NCBI RefSeq assembly: GCF_052857255.1
Contig: NC_135502.1
Span: 156,102,599 to 156,166,598, forward strand
DNA from: Amblyomma americanum
Taxonomy: Eukaryota; Arthropoda; Arachnida; Ixodida; Ixodidae
DNA length: 64,000 nucleotides
Direction: 5' to 3'
In this document: positions 46,501 through 58,251 of the stretch, piece by piece
How the letters are laid out: the number at the start of each line of letters is the position of its first letter
Position numbering within the stretch: position 1 is the stretch's first letter
Translations under genes and position numbers: made by a program
Notes under the pieces: model-generated
The model's input: the letters and a program-made list of their open reading frames with translations, nothing else
What the model was told of the DNA's origin: nothing
Databases searched by the model: none

Positions 46501-48540
46501 ACGAGACTATTGAACACTGTGAGTACTTGCCCGGGAATGAAAATTTCTCTGTTCGTAAAAGTTGAACTTCATAAAACCGCATTTTCTTTATATCGAGTTT
46601 GAACTCTATAGCAAAATGATTGCTGATCTAGCAACCATTGGTTGCTGACCACGAGAGCATGCTTGTCCTGTGTCGTCTGCTGTTTGCTGTTGGCAGCATG
46701 CTTGCATGCACACTGTGTATGGCAATCGCTCGAAAAGTTGATTTTTTTAGCTTAACGACTTATACTGCATTTCCCGTGTTTTCTTTCATGAAGGCTTAAT
46801 ATGCGAGCTTAGTGGTCTTTGAGAAAGCGGAATTGCTCGTGGGGAAAGTTTTCTGATTGTTAGAAAAACAGAAATATGGGCCCTGCTTAATTTTTTCCCT
46901 ACAGAGGCCTGTTATTCGTAAATTAAGAGTGTGGTCTCTTTTGAGCATTCAAGTGCTCCCTTTGTGGTAAGCGGCACGTGCCGTGCATACCTTCGCTAAT
47001 ATACGGCGGAATGGCATGGTGGTGCAATTCTATCACTGGCTACCAAGTTCTTGACCGCTATTTGTTGGCTTGATAATTCTACTCAAATTACAACAAGCCA
47101 GTACTAAAGTAAGCTTGCAGCATGAAAGGAGCACACAAAAGTGCCGAATGCGACAGCTTCCAAGCTGCATGCATGTGTCAGTCAAGCATATAATTCCTTC
47201 GACACGTAGAACCCTTTTTGCAGAACCAACCTGCTGGAAAAGCCAAACCGTCTCGAATGTTCCGCTGCCTGCACCGAGTCACCACCGTCTAAATGAGTGC
47301 TTCAAGGTAAATAGTACATCATTTAGCATTGACTGCGTGCATGCAAACTCTCTTAGGAATGCGACGATTGCGACAGATGCAGTCCCACGCTCAGGTTGCT
47401 TGCACTGCTGTGCACAAACAGTAATGCTCGTTTGCTTGGCATAACACACAAGGTGAGCTCTTCATATCTCAAATATCTGCTCTTGCCCATGAATTGTAGT
47501 TTTACTTGTTTACACACTACGATAACAATGCAATAAGAGATAAGGATGCTATCACCTGCTTGGGAAATGGTTCGTGTAGGACCGGCGCTTCTGCTAATTG
47601 TATCTGCTTCCTTCAATGTCACCAATATTTGTTTTTTAATACATTTATCTAAAAATACATTCAGAGGCAATTCACAATAATTAAAACAGACAAATTTGTG
47701 GTCCACAGATGAGGTCGACTGTCCTCAGCATATGCTCTGCAGACCAGTTCACATCGGCACTTCTCTCTTATTTTACGCACGTCCTGCGATGTAAGCAGTT
47801 GTGGCTTTTTTGAAAATGAAGGTTTATTAGAGCAAACTTTTTTACAGAATGCATAAATAAAGGCAGATGTAGACTAAGCTACACTCTATGGCTATTTGCG
47901 TGTACTAAAACTTGTCAGTTCGCTCTCCGCAATCACCGAAATTTCAAACACGGATCCTGCGGACTCGCTAGACCTGGTAACAAAAGGGACCGGCTGACCG
48001 CCGCCGACAGAAATTTAAGAATCTGGCAAAAGTTCACGCTGATTACAACCAAAGTGTGAGGATATGAAACGCAGCCGCTCGTTTCGCTTTTTCAATGCCC
48101 ATAAGGTAGACACAAGCGAAGTTTTTCAGACCATTGCCTCACCGGGAATGAAACATTCGCACGGCTATGTCACTTCCCTCGCCGCTGGGTTTTGTGTACA
48201 GACACCAATTGAAAGCACATCTTCTGGCGTGCACACGTCGTTTGAGTCACAGTAGCTAGAATGAGGTTCAATAAGGTTTCATATTTCTAAGTTCAGGGAA
48301 TGTCACGACAACTGGGATCCGCTCTCTTCCGGTTCCCGCTAAGCTCATACTTTACACTACAACGATATGCGGTCATTGGTCGTGCTGGCATCGGCGTCAG
48401 TGTAGCATGACAGTCCATCGCACGGCATCTGTATACAAAACAATCCGGCGACTGTCGATCGGCGCCGCATCGGCCTTGACCGACTGGACCCTACCTATAG
48501 GCCCCGTGCACCGCCCATAGAGGCGCCACTGAAAGCCGCC
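43530..48540. other. No recognisable gene
   Basis: Several short frames occur. The minus-strand stretch at 44963-45349 is open in three overlapping frames and could hide an exon, but it has no motif. The plus-strand text around 43990-44040 looks repetitive from memory but is not assigned. Nothing is supported at the gene level. Confidence 0.4.
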
Positions 48541-48589
48541 AAGTGGCCATTTACGGCCCATCTTCTGGGAGTCCGGTTGGGCTCCTGCC

Positions 48590-48822
48590 GTCGCTACGGC
48601 GAGAATGGCTGAAGTTCGCAGATGTGATTTTCCTGTTGTTCGGGACACCGACTAACATTTTTTGGGGAGACAGCAAGATAAAGGGCCGGGATTTGTATGA
48701 GAGCGGGCATACCCACGACGTCGTAGCCGTTTGGGACAATCCAGTCTTCATACGCGCCAAGTGCGTGGCGCAGGCAAGCGTAACGAAGCCCATCTACGAA
48801 GTGGAGCTTGTGATGAGTAGCC
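48590..48822 (+). pseudogene. SWIM/YqaJ-type gene, upstream exon fragment
   Basis: A plus-strand frame contains 'DVIFLLFGTPTNIFWGDSK', 'GRDLYESGHTHDVVAVWDN' and 'KCVAQASVTKPIYEVELVMS'. I recognise this as the stretch that precedes the SWIM zinc finger in a family of uncharacterised tick proteins that join SWIM to a YqaJ nuclease fold. It stops where a LINE tail (TCATCATCATCATTTATTAT) begins at 48823, so the 3' splice or coding end has been lost. The upstream start is not resolved. The match is from memory; the other pieces at 49.9 and 56.2 kb make it more likely. Confidence 0.5.
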
Positions 48823-49200
48823 TCCTCATCATCATCATCATTTATTATACCCTTAAAGGCCTCTGTTGAGGCATTACATAAGGGGGGGGGACAAAGCAAA
48901 TGCAACTAAGAATAATACGTTAATACAACAAAACATCACAATACAACAATACATCACAATGCGATTACATAAAGTAATCGCATCAACAAGGCCCCTTTTT
49001 TTAAAACACAGCTCCCGCACTGCACGAGTCTAATGAGCACATACAAATCTCGCGTCTCAAATCGACCGAGCGCACCATCATCCAGCATATGTATACGGTC
49101 CTCAAACCATCGCTTCACTGACGCACTGATTTGCGTTGGCGACCGAAATACATGAGGCGCAGAACCAGCCTATCGCGCTATCACAATTAATATAACTCCT
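48823..49200 (-). repeat. LINE 3' tail, antisense
   Basis: The plus strand reads ATCATCATTTATTATACCC, AAAGGCCTCTGTTGAGGCAT and TACATAAGGGGGGGG, the reverse complement of a CR1/L2-like tick LINE 3' end. Minus-strand frames with 'KRWFEDRIHMLDDGALGRF' (about 49120) may be remaining LINE or gene coding. The left border abuts the SWIM/YqaJ exon fragment. Confidence 0.5.
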
Positions 49201-49898
49201 GCCATTCCTTTGGGAGGCAAGAACGGAAGGCGCTGTGCATACGCTGGTGCAGTTATGTCGGCTGCGCTGCTGTGCATGCATTACCGCGACTGCTCATTCT
49301 TTCTGCATCGAGATATGCAGAAAAGCACAACGTGCTCCATTTACTGGTGTCCGCGCCTTTACGGAAATTTCCATTGCTGCTCCAAGTCGAGTCTACCACC
49401 CAAGCCGACGCTCTCCTTGCCTCTTTTACCTTCTTCCGGTGAAGATACGCGGATTGATGGTGGTCGTTAATGAACATTTTTTCTTCATTTATAGCATTCA
49501 CTAAATCACGTCATAATATGCATAATAAAGACCTTAATGCCACACAGGACCTAATGTGTGTACAAAGGGTTATTTCCTGTTGATGCTATATTCACACATT
49601 AAAAAAATAATTGGGTCATTGTGGTTGTACAAGGAAGATTTAATTGCAGCTTTCACTATCTGCTTGTCTGCAAGCTTTTGGGAATTGCACGTGTTCCAAA
49701 AAATTAGGTACTGCTTCAGGCAAACTTGCTATATGAAATAACAGGGCCTGAATTGTTTTAAAATATCACACTTTAGCTGATTGCACAAGGAATTTTTTTG
49801 ATCACTTTTACCTGATGATTCTTGCATACTGGCAGCTTGTGATGACAATAAGAGTTATACACATTTTTAACTGCGGTTCATTATTATTTTGTTGGCAG

Positions 49899-50052
49899 GT
49901 GTCCGTTACCGAATTTTTACTGTACAGTGACAAGTGCTCTTTTAAGGCAGGACCAGGTGAACAGTGGAAGCACGTTGCAGCTTTAGTGCAGTACATTAAC
50001 AGCTAAGAAAATGCTTCATGTACAAGTGGACCAGGAGCGTCGGGAAGCCTTT
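49899..50052 (+). pseudogene. SWIM zinc-finger exon with lost zinc ligands
   Basis: Downstream of a TTGGCAG acceptor (ending 49898) the frame reads 'KCSFKAGPGEQWKHVAALVQ' and then YINS before a TAA at 50004-50006. A SWIM finger needs C-x-C, then Cys-x-His. Here the first Cys and the His remain, but Phe stands at the second Cys and Trp at the third. SWIM domains usually bind DNA or protein partners. A second frame from ATG 50011 runs without a stop to the LINE insertion point at 50052 and continues at 55596. It is the SWIM part of the broken SWIM/YqaJ gene. Confidence 0.6.
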
Positions 50053-50480
50053 TTGTGTTCTGTTGTGTTGGGTTTAATGGCGCATAAGCACCTAAGGCTA
50101 TCATGCGCCAAGCTCAAGGTATAAGAAATTTTTTCTGCAGATTTTCCCAAAGATAAAAAGTTATGGAGGTGTGGAAAGCTTGAAAATGTATTTCCTTCTA
50201 CCTAGTATTAAGAGCAAAAACAAGATTTATAAATGGCTCACATTAAAAGTTGCAAAGGAGTTCGGGTAACCTCATCAGCCGTAATTTGCTGGGCAAGGAC
50301 TGGAGGCTCTCAACCAATCAAAACAAAAGCAACCCAGCCCTTTTCTCTGGAATCAGAAAGTGGTTGAAATGTACTAATATACAAACAGATCAGTGGGTAA
50401 AAAATTTTAGAGCCTCTTGAGAAGTCCGGTTTATTTAAGAAAGCTAAAAACACATGATATATCAATAATTGTATCAGCTC

Positions 50481-53400
50481 CTAAAAGCAGTGCAGGATGA
50501 AAAGCAATGTATGCGGTATAGAATTTAGTAAAGTACTGATTTTTAGTTTTTCTAGTCTCGCGCAAGAAAATAAAATGTGGTTAATCGTAACTTCGTCTCC
50601 ACATTTTTCGCAAACAGATTGATCTTGTTTTGTCAGTAAAAAATTGTGTGTGAGGTGCGTGTGTCCTATACGAAGACGGCAGATAATCACTTCATTAAAC
50701 GTTCTAGGTGGGTGCCGGACTTCCATTCACTTATAACTGGTTTGACAATGCGTAGTTTGTTTTTTACTTCGTAGTTCCACGCGGACTGCCATTTCAGACT
50801 TATGTTAGGATGTATTAAGTTAATACAATCTTTTAACGGAATATTTACTTTTATTATTTGCTTGTAACGCACTTTAGCAGCGCATGTCTGCTCTCTTTAC
50901 CTTTAATTCCGATATGGCTTCGTACCCAGCAGAGTTTCAAGTTTTGCCCTTTGGCTGTGGCTATTACTATGTTTTTTATGATATCACCATGTATAGGAGA
51001 GAATGCATTTCTTGAGTGGAGAGCTCTAAGTAAACATAGCGAGGCGGTGTAAATAACACTGTTTTTGAGGTTCTCCTTTACAATTTGTTTAATGGCTGCA
51101 TAGACGGGGTAACATTCGGCAGTGAAGATTGATGCGTACTGTGGAAGCCTTACTATCTGATTGCAATTCCCTTCTACCACTGCACTCTAAACGTATACAT
51201 CTCTTTTTAAGCCATCTGTGTAAAAACCTCTGAAGGTACTGTATTTTTCTCATTTGCAAGAAATTATCGGATAATATGTTTCTGTGTGGTTTGTTTTTAC
51301 AGAGCTGTGTAAAAGTAAAATCGCAGATTGTGGGAAAGTGATACTGGATGCAGCGGACCGCGTCTTTGAGCAACGTCAGCTAATGTGTCCATTCAGCCGA
51401 GGTTTTGGCACATTCTTCAAAACACAAGCATAGTGCCCTATTAGTGTGTGGTCTGTTGTTAAAGAGTGTTCTAGATGGGCACTTTGTTGCTATTTGATGA
51501 CAGATATGTTTAGGAAGTGAATCGATCTTTAGTATGTATGAACACGTTAGCATCGTTCTTCTGTCTGTGGGTGACACTTCGTAAGTTTCTACATACAGAC
51601 TGTTAATGGGTGACGTCCTATACGCAAGAGTGGAAAGACGCAAACCTAATTTATGTACTGGATCCAGTCTTTTAAGATGCGATGGTCTTGCTGACCCATA
51701 AACTATACATCCGTAATCTAAGGCAGAGCGAACAGACCGATAAATTTGTAAGAGGCATATCCTATCAGAACCCTAGTGTTTCCGGGAAAGTACTTTAAGT
51801 ATGTCCAAGGACTTCTTTAGAGCTTTAATATGTGGTAGGCATGTCCGTGTTTTGTCACAAATAGTGACCAGAATTTTTACTTCATTTTTTATACGCAGTT
51901 TGGTTTTGTTTAGATGTAAGCTGGGGTTGAATTGTAGACCTCGGTTCAGTGAGAACACCAGGCTCACAATCTTGTGTGGAGAACTGGAATCCATTTTTGT
52001 CTGCCCATGTCTCTAGTTTGTTTATTGTTAACTGTATTAGCCTCTTTCATGTTGCTACATTGGATGATGTACAAGCTATTTGAAGGTCGTCGACATAGAC
52101 TGAGTACGTCATGGACTTTGGGATTATTTTCTTTATGGAATTCATCTTTACAATAAACAGTTTTGTGCTTAAAATACACACGTAAGGAACGCAGTTCTCT
52201 TGAACAATGTTCCTGGAAAGGGTTGATCCCAGGCGTACTTGAAATGAGCGGTCGGAAGGAAAGTCATTTATGGAGTTCAACATTCTGCCACGGATATCTA
52301 GAACCCCTACTTTGCGGAGGATCCCAAACCTCCAGGTTGTATCATACGCTTTTTTCATATCAAAGAAAAGCGCAAGAGCATGCTTTTTGTGTACTAAAGC
52401 TTCTCTTATTGCGTTTTCGAGGCGAACTAAATGGTCTGTCGTTCAGCATTCCTTTTTATAACCGTATTGATGGACATCAAGAAGTTCACGAGATTCAAGG
52501 ACAAATATTAATCTTATATAATGACACTTTCAAAAGATTTTGCGAGAGAGCTTGTGAGGGCTATCGGCCTATAGCTACTTGGGGAAGTAGGTGGTTTCCC
52601 AGGTTTCAGGAGTGGCACTATGACGGCTTTCATCCACTCCTTAGGTATTTTTCTTTCTGTGAATGTTTTGTTAAAAAAATTCAAGAGTGCCTCTATGGTA
52701 GGCTAGGAAAGATAGGCAAGAATTCTTTAATGTATCTGGTCGTGTCCTGATTCAGTTTTTTTGCCGGTATACAGTTGTTTATTTTTTGGAGCGTAATTAG
52801 ACAATTGTATTTTTCATTTACCCATCCACTTGTTGTGAGCCTGTGTTTTTCGGCCGTGCTTTTGTGTTTCAAAAATGATTGGCTATTGTGTGATGATCTT
52901 GAAACTGCAGCAAAGTGCTCCTCCAATATGTCTGTCTGTTCTCCGATATTTGTTTGTGCACCGGGTGTTGTCAAAAAAGGACTGTGAAGGCTTAGTAGCT
53001 ACCATTTATTTTCAAACTTGCTCCCAGATTTTCTTCGATGGGGTTGAACTATTTATAGAAGACACATCAGCTCTCCAGGATGTTTTTTCGGCATTGCGTC
53101 GAATATAGCGTGCTTGTGTTCAGACCTTTTTGAAATGGATAAGGTTCTCGTGTGCGAAAGATACCTGCGAAATCTGCGAAAGATACCCCACGCTTTATTT
53201 AGCCGTTTTTTTGCTTCCTTGCATTCACGTGTGTTCCACACTTTGTGGCTCTGACGGACCATTCCTTATGATTTCGGGATTGATAACTGTGCGGCAGCAA
53301 GGATGAATGATGTGAATGCGTCATTTATTGTGTCTACGCCGAGATTTTTGAAAGAAATATTCTATAAGCTGGCCTGTCCTCTAAGCAATTCTCTATAAGC

Positions 53401-53791
53401 TAAATATAACCCCCAACACTGTGTTTTGGAGGGGATGACTGTAGGGCAGGATGAGAGGCTTATTATGAAAGGAAGGAAATCACTCCCATACATGTTGTGA
53501 AGAACATTCCACTTAAAATCGGTAAAAACACTTTGCGAACAAAAAGATAAATTTAGGCAGCTGATTTTCCCACTGCTTAGAGAACAGTAAGTGTATTTGC
53601 CTCTGTTCAGGAGGCAGACAATGTTGCAGAGGATCGAAAGATTTGATATTTTCAAGAATGTTTTTTTTGTGGTCCTAGGTTAGTCTCCTGGAGACAGAGT
53701 GCTACAGGGGAGAATGAATTCAAAATATCTGTTACGTCAGTGTAGTTGTTTAAAAGTCCACGATAGTTCCAGTGAACTAGAAATGCCATGA
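50481..53791 (-). pseudogene. I-group LINE ORF2: endonuclease-RT-RNase H-zinc finger, broken
   Basis: The start ATG at 53791 opens with 'FLVHWNYRGLLNNYTDVTDI' and 'ALCLQET', the endonuclease N terminus with its catalytic Glu. Endonuclease continues with 'IVCLLNRGKYTYCSLSSGK' (about 53610) and 'NMYGSDFLP' (about 53490), where SDH-P should stand, so the catalytic His is lost. RT includes 'MKKAYDTTWRFGILRK' (about 52350) and YVDD (about 52090), then 'LDYGCIVYGSARPSHLKRLD' (about 51700). RNase H shows 'SSIFTAE'-like sequence (reading 'YASIFTAECYPVYAAIK', about 51130), 'IYTASLCLLRAL' with Ala for the catalytic Asp, and 'KLCWVRSHIGIKGKE'. The zinc finger CEKCGDEVTINHILFSC lies at about 50600. Shifts between these blocks make it non-functional. 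Confidence 0.85.
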
Positions 53792-53822
53792 TTGTAGACT
53801 AGTTAAGGATAAGTTTTAGAAA

Positions 53823-55012
53823 CTAGGTTTGTTGGTCTTTCGGACTTGTTATAGGGACTTTATTCCTTTTTGTGGGTTCAAGAGAGCCTTTCCGCCGCTG
53901 CAGCGGGGGCGACGGAGGAGTTGTCTCCACCACCTCTTGAGAGGAGCTGCGAGACCGCGGTTTCACCGCGGGTGTTTGAGTTTCAGACCTCCCCCGACGG
54001 GGGGAAGTCGCGCGAGATGCCGACCCATGGATCGGCGCTCCCTGCTTTAGGGGTTGCAGAGCAGCCTTCGCTCTCCCTGCCTGCGGCGTGGATGGCCCTG
54101 CCAACGGCTCGGTAGAAGCCGCCTCGGCAGGTGCCAAAGGGTTGTTTGGCGCTGCGTCCCTGCGCACCACATCTGCGAAGCTGGATTTCGCTGTGAAGGA
54201 GAATTGGTTGGTGAGGGCAAATCGCCTTCTCTCTTCTATAAATGAAATGTTTTCTTTGGTCTTTATGGTGATTATCTCCTTTTCCTTCAAACGGACACGC
54301 CCTGGAGTATGCAGCATGGTCTCGTTCACAGTTTGCGCAGCGCAGGGCTGCGTGACATTCCTCTGAAACGTGATCCTTCAGTGCGCATTTTGCGCAAGTT
54401 TTGTGGACGCAGCAGATCTGTAAGCCTTGGTCATACCTTTGACAATTGAAGAATCTTCGTGGATTCGGAATATATTTCGTGACATTTACTTTTAGGTATC
54501 TTATTTCGATGGTTTCAGGTAGTGTACTTGTGTTGAATATTAGAACCAAGTCTTTTGTATCTATTTCTTTCTTGTCTTTCTGGATTTTGATTCTGTGTAC
54601 ATCTGTGACAAATTGGTCGAACAATCCTTCCAGCATTTCATTTTCAGTGAGGTGTATGAAGCCATTTTCAGATGACGCCGCAGACAGTGTTAAGTGATTG
54701 ATGTGCTGTTATGGAGACCGGGATGTCCCTTATAGAAGGAATGTTTTAGAGTTTAGATCATTGGATGCACTCGCGCAGTTCAAGAAGAAGGTCGCCGCTG
54801 GCCATTTTTGAGACTTTGTAGCCGGGGCCCAAGGTATCTGTTAAACATTTAGACACAAGGAATGGCGAATTTATTCTTGCTTGTTTTCTATCGCTTTGAC
54901 TCTGGATTACATGGAACTTGATGAAGGTCGGTTTCTTTTCGACAAAAGAATCTGCTGCTTCGTTCCACCCTCTCTTAAGATATCGATCTGGTTTTGAAAG
55001 TGGGGGAGCCAT
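53823..55012 (-). pseudogene. I-group LINE ORF1 with CCHC zinc knuckles, broken
   Basis: This is the nucleic-acid-binding Gag-like ORF1. It starts at ATG 55012 with 'MAPPLSKPDRYLKRGW'. An early stop at 54758 and at least one shift precede the main frame (54636-53983), which has 'KIQKDKKEIDTKDLVLIFN' and 'IPNPRRFFNCQRYDQG'. Cysteine clusters follow: the first has lost its third ligand pattern, the second is CAKCALKDHVSEEC, and the third is CANCERDHAAYSRAC. A final shift near 54290 leads into 'FALTNQFSFTAKSSFADVVR' and a Pro/Ser-rich tail ending at 53823. ORF2 starts 32 bp downstream, at 53791. Confidence 0.8.
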
Positions 55013-55595
55013 AAAAAAATATAGTTATTCGATTATTGTGCCAGCCACCCACCACAGAGTCCAACAAGGAGACGGGACAGGAACTTGAAAGCAAGTGCTG
55101 CCTACGCCAGCTGTACACCTCAATTATAACCAAATATGACGCAACTCAAGGTAGTAGGTCACACAATTAAGGTTTACCCTCGCCGCCAGGAAAAACGGAA
55201 AAACCAAGAATTGAGTACGACATAGGAGAGTTGTGAAAAAGATATAGGAAAGTGAAAGATGGAGGGGACGATAGGAAAAGGCGACTGCCGACTTCTCCCG
55301 GGCGGGTCAAGCCGGAGGTTTTGTCTACAGGAAGCTGGGGCCAAAGTGGTTTGTTGCCTGCGCCGAGGGGCCTTAAAGGTCCAAACGCTCAGCATCGGCT
55401 CAACCACCAGGAACCCCTTTTCCCCGGACACGGCGATGCCACGCACGGCTAGGCGCGTGTGCTCCGGTCCGTGGTAATGCACTGTTTACCATCATCCCCC
55501 TGCGGGGATGTCCCTGTGGATGCTCGGTAACCCGTGGTGTCACCACTCACCAGCGCCTGCAGGCTGCCGACGCCCATCTGCGGGGAGAAGCCTTT

Positions 55596-56560
55596 AGTAC
55601 GGTCACTGAGGCGTATAAAAATGGCGCATGCTTGGATTGTTTGCTTCAGAAGACGGTTGAAGACTTTAAAACAACGACGCCAGCAATACCGTTACCTCAA
55701 GATGCAAATGCTGTAGCCGCATTACTTGATGGGCAGTGGCACCATAACTGCTCGCTCATTACAGCCATCACGCATGAGCTATCTGTGACCATCTATAATG
55801 AACCACTGGAAGAAACATTTTGTATGGGCCTCCTGTGGTGCAAGGCAATTTGCGAAAGTCTGGTCTCTACCGTCGTCAAGCAACCGATGAAAACAGCTAC
55901 GAAGATTTGCGTTACTACATGCCCAAAATTGTAATAGCGGCTGAGTAAATAGCAGAAACGTTCTGCAGAGCCTTTCTGCGATGAAAAGAAATGCGGACAT
56001 GACGTATTTAAGCCAGCAGTCGACCACACAACATACTAAAATCAAGAAAGGAGTGCAATGTACTGGCCGAGGAGTTCTTGTCCGAACGCTCACTTTGGTC
56101 CTCAGCTACAGCGTATGGGAACGCCCTTGAAGAAGAAGCTATGCAGTGAGTTTTGAGGAAATAGAAGCAGAAGTCCACAAGTGTGGGCTTGCGATTATGC
56201 TGGAGCAGCCTTTGCTGTGCTGCACACCAGATGCTATTGTTATACAAGGCCCTACTGCGTCACTTCTTGAAGGAAAGTGTCCATAATCGCGCAGAAACAA
56301 ACCTATTTTCGATTTTGAGACCACCATATCCGGTGTTCTATACCTGGTCTTCCAAGATGGCAAGTTGGAGCTTCAGCATACGCACATGTATTACGCGCAA
56401 GTTCAAGATTCAATGTGTGTTGTGTCCTCGGTTTAGCAGCGTGTTTGTTCTATGTGCACTCAAAACAGTAACACTTTACAGTGAAGGTACCAACCGACAA
56501 CGCGTTCATTGCTCAGGTTTTTCCACAGCTTGTGAACTTCTAGTTTAGGTATTTGTTACC
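55596..56560 (+). pseudogene. SWIM/YqaJ-type gene, 3' part with YqaJ nuclease fold
   Basis: The frame interrupted by the LINE resumes at 55596 and stays open to 55934 ('NGACLDCLLQKTVEDF', 'GLLWCKAICESLV'). I do not recognise that part. After a stop and shifts, 56060-56420 shows a YqaJ (lambda-exonuclease-like) core: 'SLWSSATAYGNALEEEAM', 'EVHKCGLAIMLEQPLLCC', then the catalytic pattern TPDA (about 56224-56235) and LLEGKC (about 56262-56279), which corresponds to D...E-x-K, and 'THMYYAQVQDSM' (about 56385). Stops occur after GKCP and after VVSSV. Such nucleases process DNA ends. In ticks the combined SWIM/YqaJ proteins are uncharacterised and may themselves derive from mobile DNA. Confidence 0.6.
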
Positions 56561-58002
56561 GGCATTAACAAAAGAAGTTATTACCACTTCCAGGTAAACT
56601 GGTGTGTATTCTTCTGTACACCACTATGGTTTGCATCCAGTGTACCAGTGCAAATGCATTAGAGGGATCATGGCGAGCAAACGTTGAGGGGCGCAACCCA
56701 GCGAGGGTGATAAATGGCCACCATGCATGACCATGGTGCTTGGAAAGGAAGAAAGCGAAAGATTGACAGAAGAAGTCAAGATTAAAGGTGTTCCTAAAAG
56801 ACAAAAAGAAAGTTGTCAACAGCATCCAAGCAGGTTTGAAGACATAGGTGGCTTTTGCAGTGCTTCCGTCAAGACAGGACAAGCACTGCATCAGCATTGA
56901 AGGTCTAAACTAGCAAAGAATTGAGTGCCACTAATGAAATCTAGGGCTACAGCGTCAAGACTATTTTCAACGCCTAGAAAGAGAGAAAGAAACGAGAACA
57001 ATGAAGGGGCTAAAAAAGTTATTCTTTGGAAAGATTGATCTCGCGGATACATGAGATCTTTTCACTAGAAGTTGCATACTTCATCTTCAGCATGAAATCA
57101 CATTTAATTTTCTGGTTGCTTCACTTCATCAACTAAAAAATTAGCTACTTTTTTGTAAACCAACAAAACACTGTTTTTTTTATAAATAAACGAAAAAATA
57201 TATATCGTCAAACATATACACCAGCCACTGTAGTTACTGTCTAAAGCACTGCACATGCAAGAGCACCTTCCAACGACTGCATGGCTGGCACCACAAATCA
57301 TTACCTATGAGTTCAAGATATATAAAAAAGAGTTGAGGTGCATGCATTCAATTACATGAATGTATGGGGCACAAAAAGTGCGCCTTTCTTAAAAGCAGTT
57401 TGCAAACTCAATTGCCTTTCAGCTCCTATTCACCCCACACTGCAGATAAAGTATTTGTACACAAACTCATATTCTAGAGTGTGCAACACAAAGCAGCAAG
57501 AAAATGCGTCAACATGTTCGGATTGAATAGGACAGGTTGAAACGATGAGTGCTTAAGCAACTCCGACTAACTAAGTAATCACACTTCGAGCAGTAACAAT
57601 GGACTGCTCGATGAATTTAAATTCCTACTCTGCATAGCGACACACGAGAGTGATGTCTACTTTTTGAGCACCTGAGAGCCGTGGCAACCATGGCAGCTGC
57701 ATGCACTCTCTGTGCCTGCCCATTAGTTCAATAGTATCCAAAATGTGGCACATACGCGTTCTAGCTAGAAGTGGACGACCCTGTACATAATGTCCGCCTG
57801 GCTGTGCAAACCACTTGCACAAAACACGCCAACGTATCTCCTGCGTTTTAAATTTAAATCTGCAAATATTACACAAATGTCACACTATAAGTACAGTCGA
57901 ATGAATTAAAAGATAATGATTGTTACATGCAAATTAGCACTGAGGAGGTAAATAAAAACTAGATTGTCAACAGGGTGAACAAAACCCTGGATTTATACAT
58001 AT
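56561..58002. other. No recognisable gene
   Basis: AT-rich, with a 110-codon minus-strand frame (56565-56897) that has no motif. The end of the SWIM/YqaJ gene may reach into the first 50 bp. Nothing else is supported. Confidence 0.45.
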
Positions 58003-58173
58003 TGTAATGGGACCGACAGGCGCAGCGCAGCAAAGAAGCGGACGAATTCAAGCGGGACAACGAAGAACAGACGAAGTGCAGCTGGGTTCTTCGAACGACG
58101 CCTGTGAGTGTGCCCGTCGTGTCGCCGGTCAACCAAGACCAACCGACCTGTGCTTCAAATAAACGCCTTGACA
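58003..58173 (+). repeat. 5' LTR of gypsy element B
   Basis: Starts TGTAATGGGACC, ends CGCCTTGACA, and carries AATAAA at 58158-58163 just before its end. It is matched by the 3' LTR at 61362-61533. It is followed by CTTGGTGGAGGTGCCTCGG, which probably holds the primer-binding site. Confidence 0.95.
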
Positions 58174-58251
58174 CTTGGTGGAGGTGCCTCGGTTCCCGTC
58201 CCGGTCCTCATCCTGGAACTTCGAAGTGGAACGCTCCTCGTCTCCGCCACC

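Larger units (their letters stand above)
50053..55586 (-). mobile_element. I-group LINE, near full length (5.5 kb) with target-site duplication
   Basis: The element is flanked by GAAGCCTTT at 50044-50052 and at 55587-55595. On the minus strand it has a GC-rich 5' UTR (55586-55013), ORF1 (from ATG 55012), ORF2 (from ATG 53791) and a 3' UTR ending GCGCCATTAAACCCAACAC. ORF1 with zinc knuckles plus ORF2 with endonuclease, RT, RNase H and a C-terminal zinc finger is the I-group layout. Both ORFs carry frameshifts and stops, so the copy is dead, although nearly the whole length remains. Confidence 0.85.
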
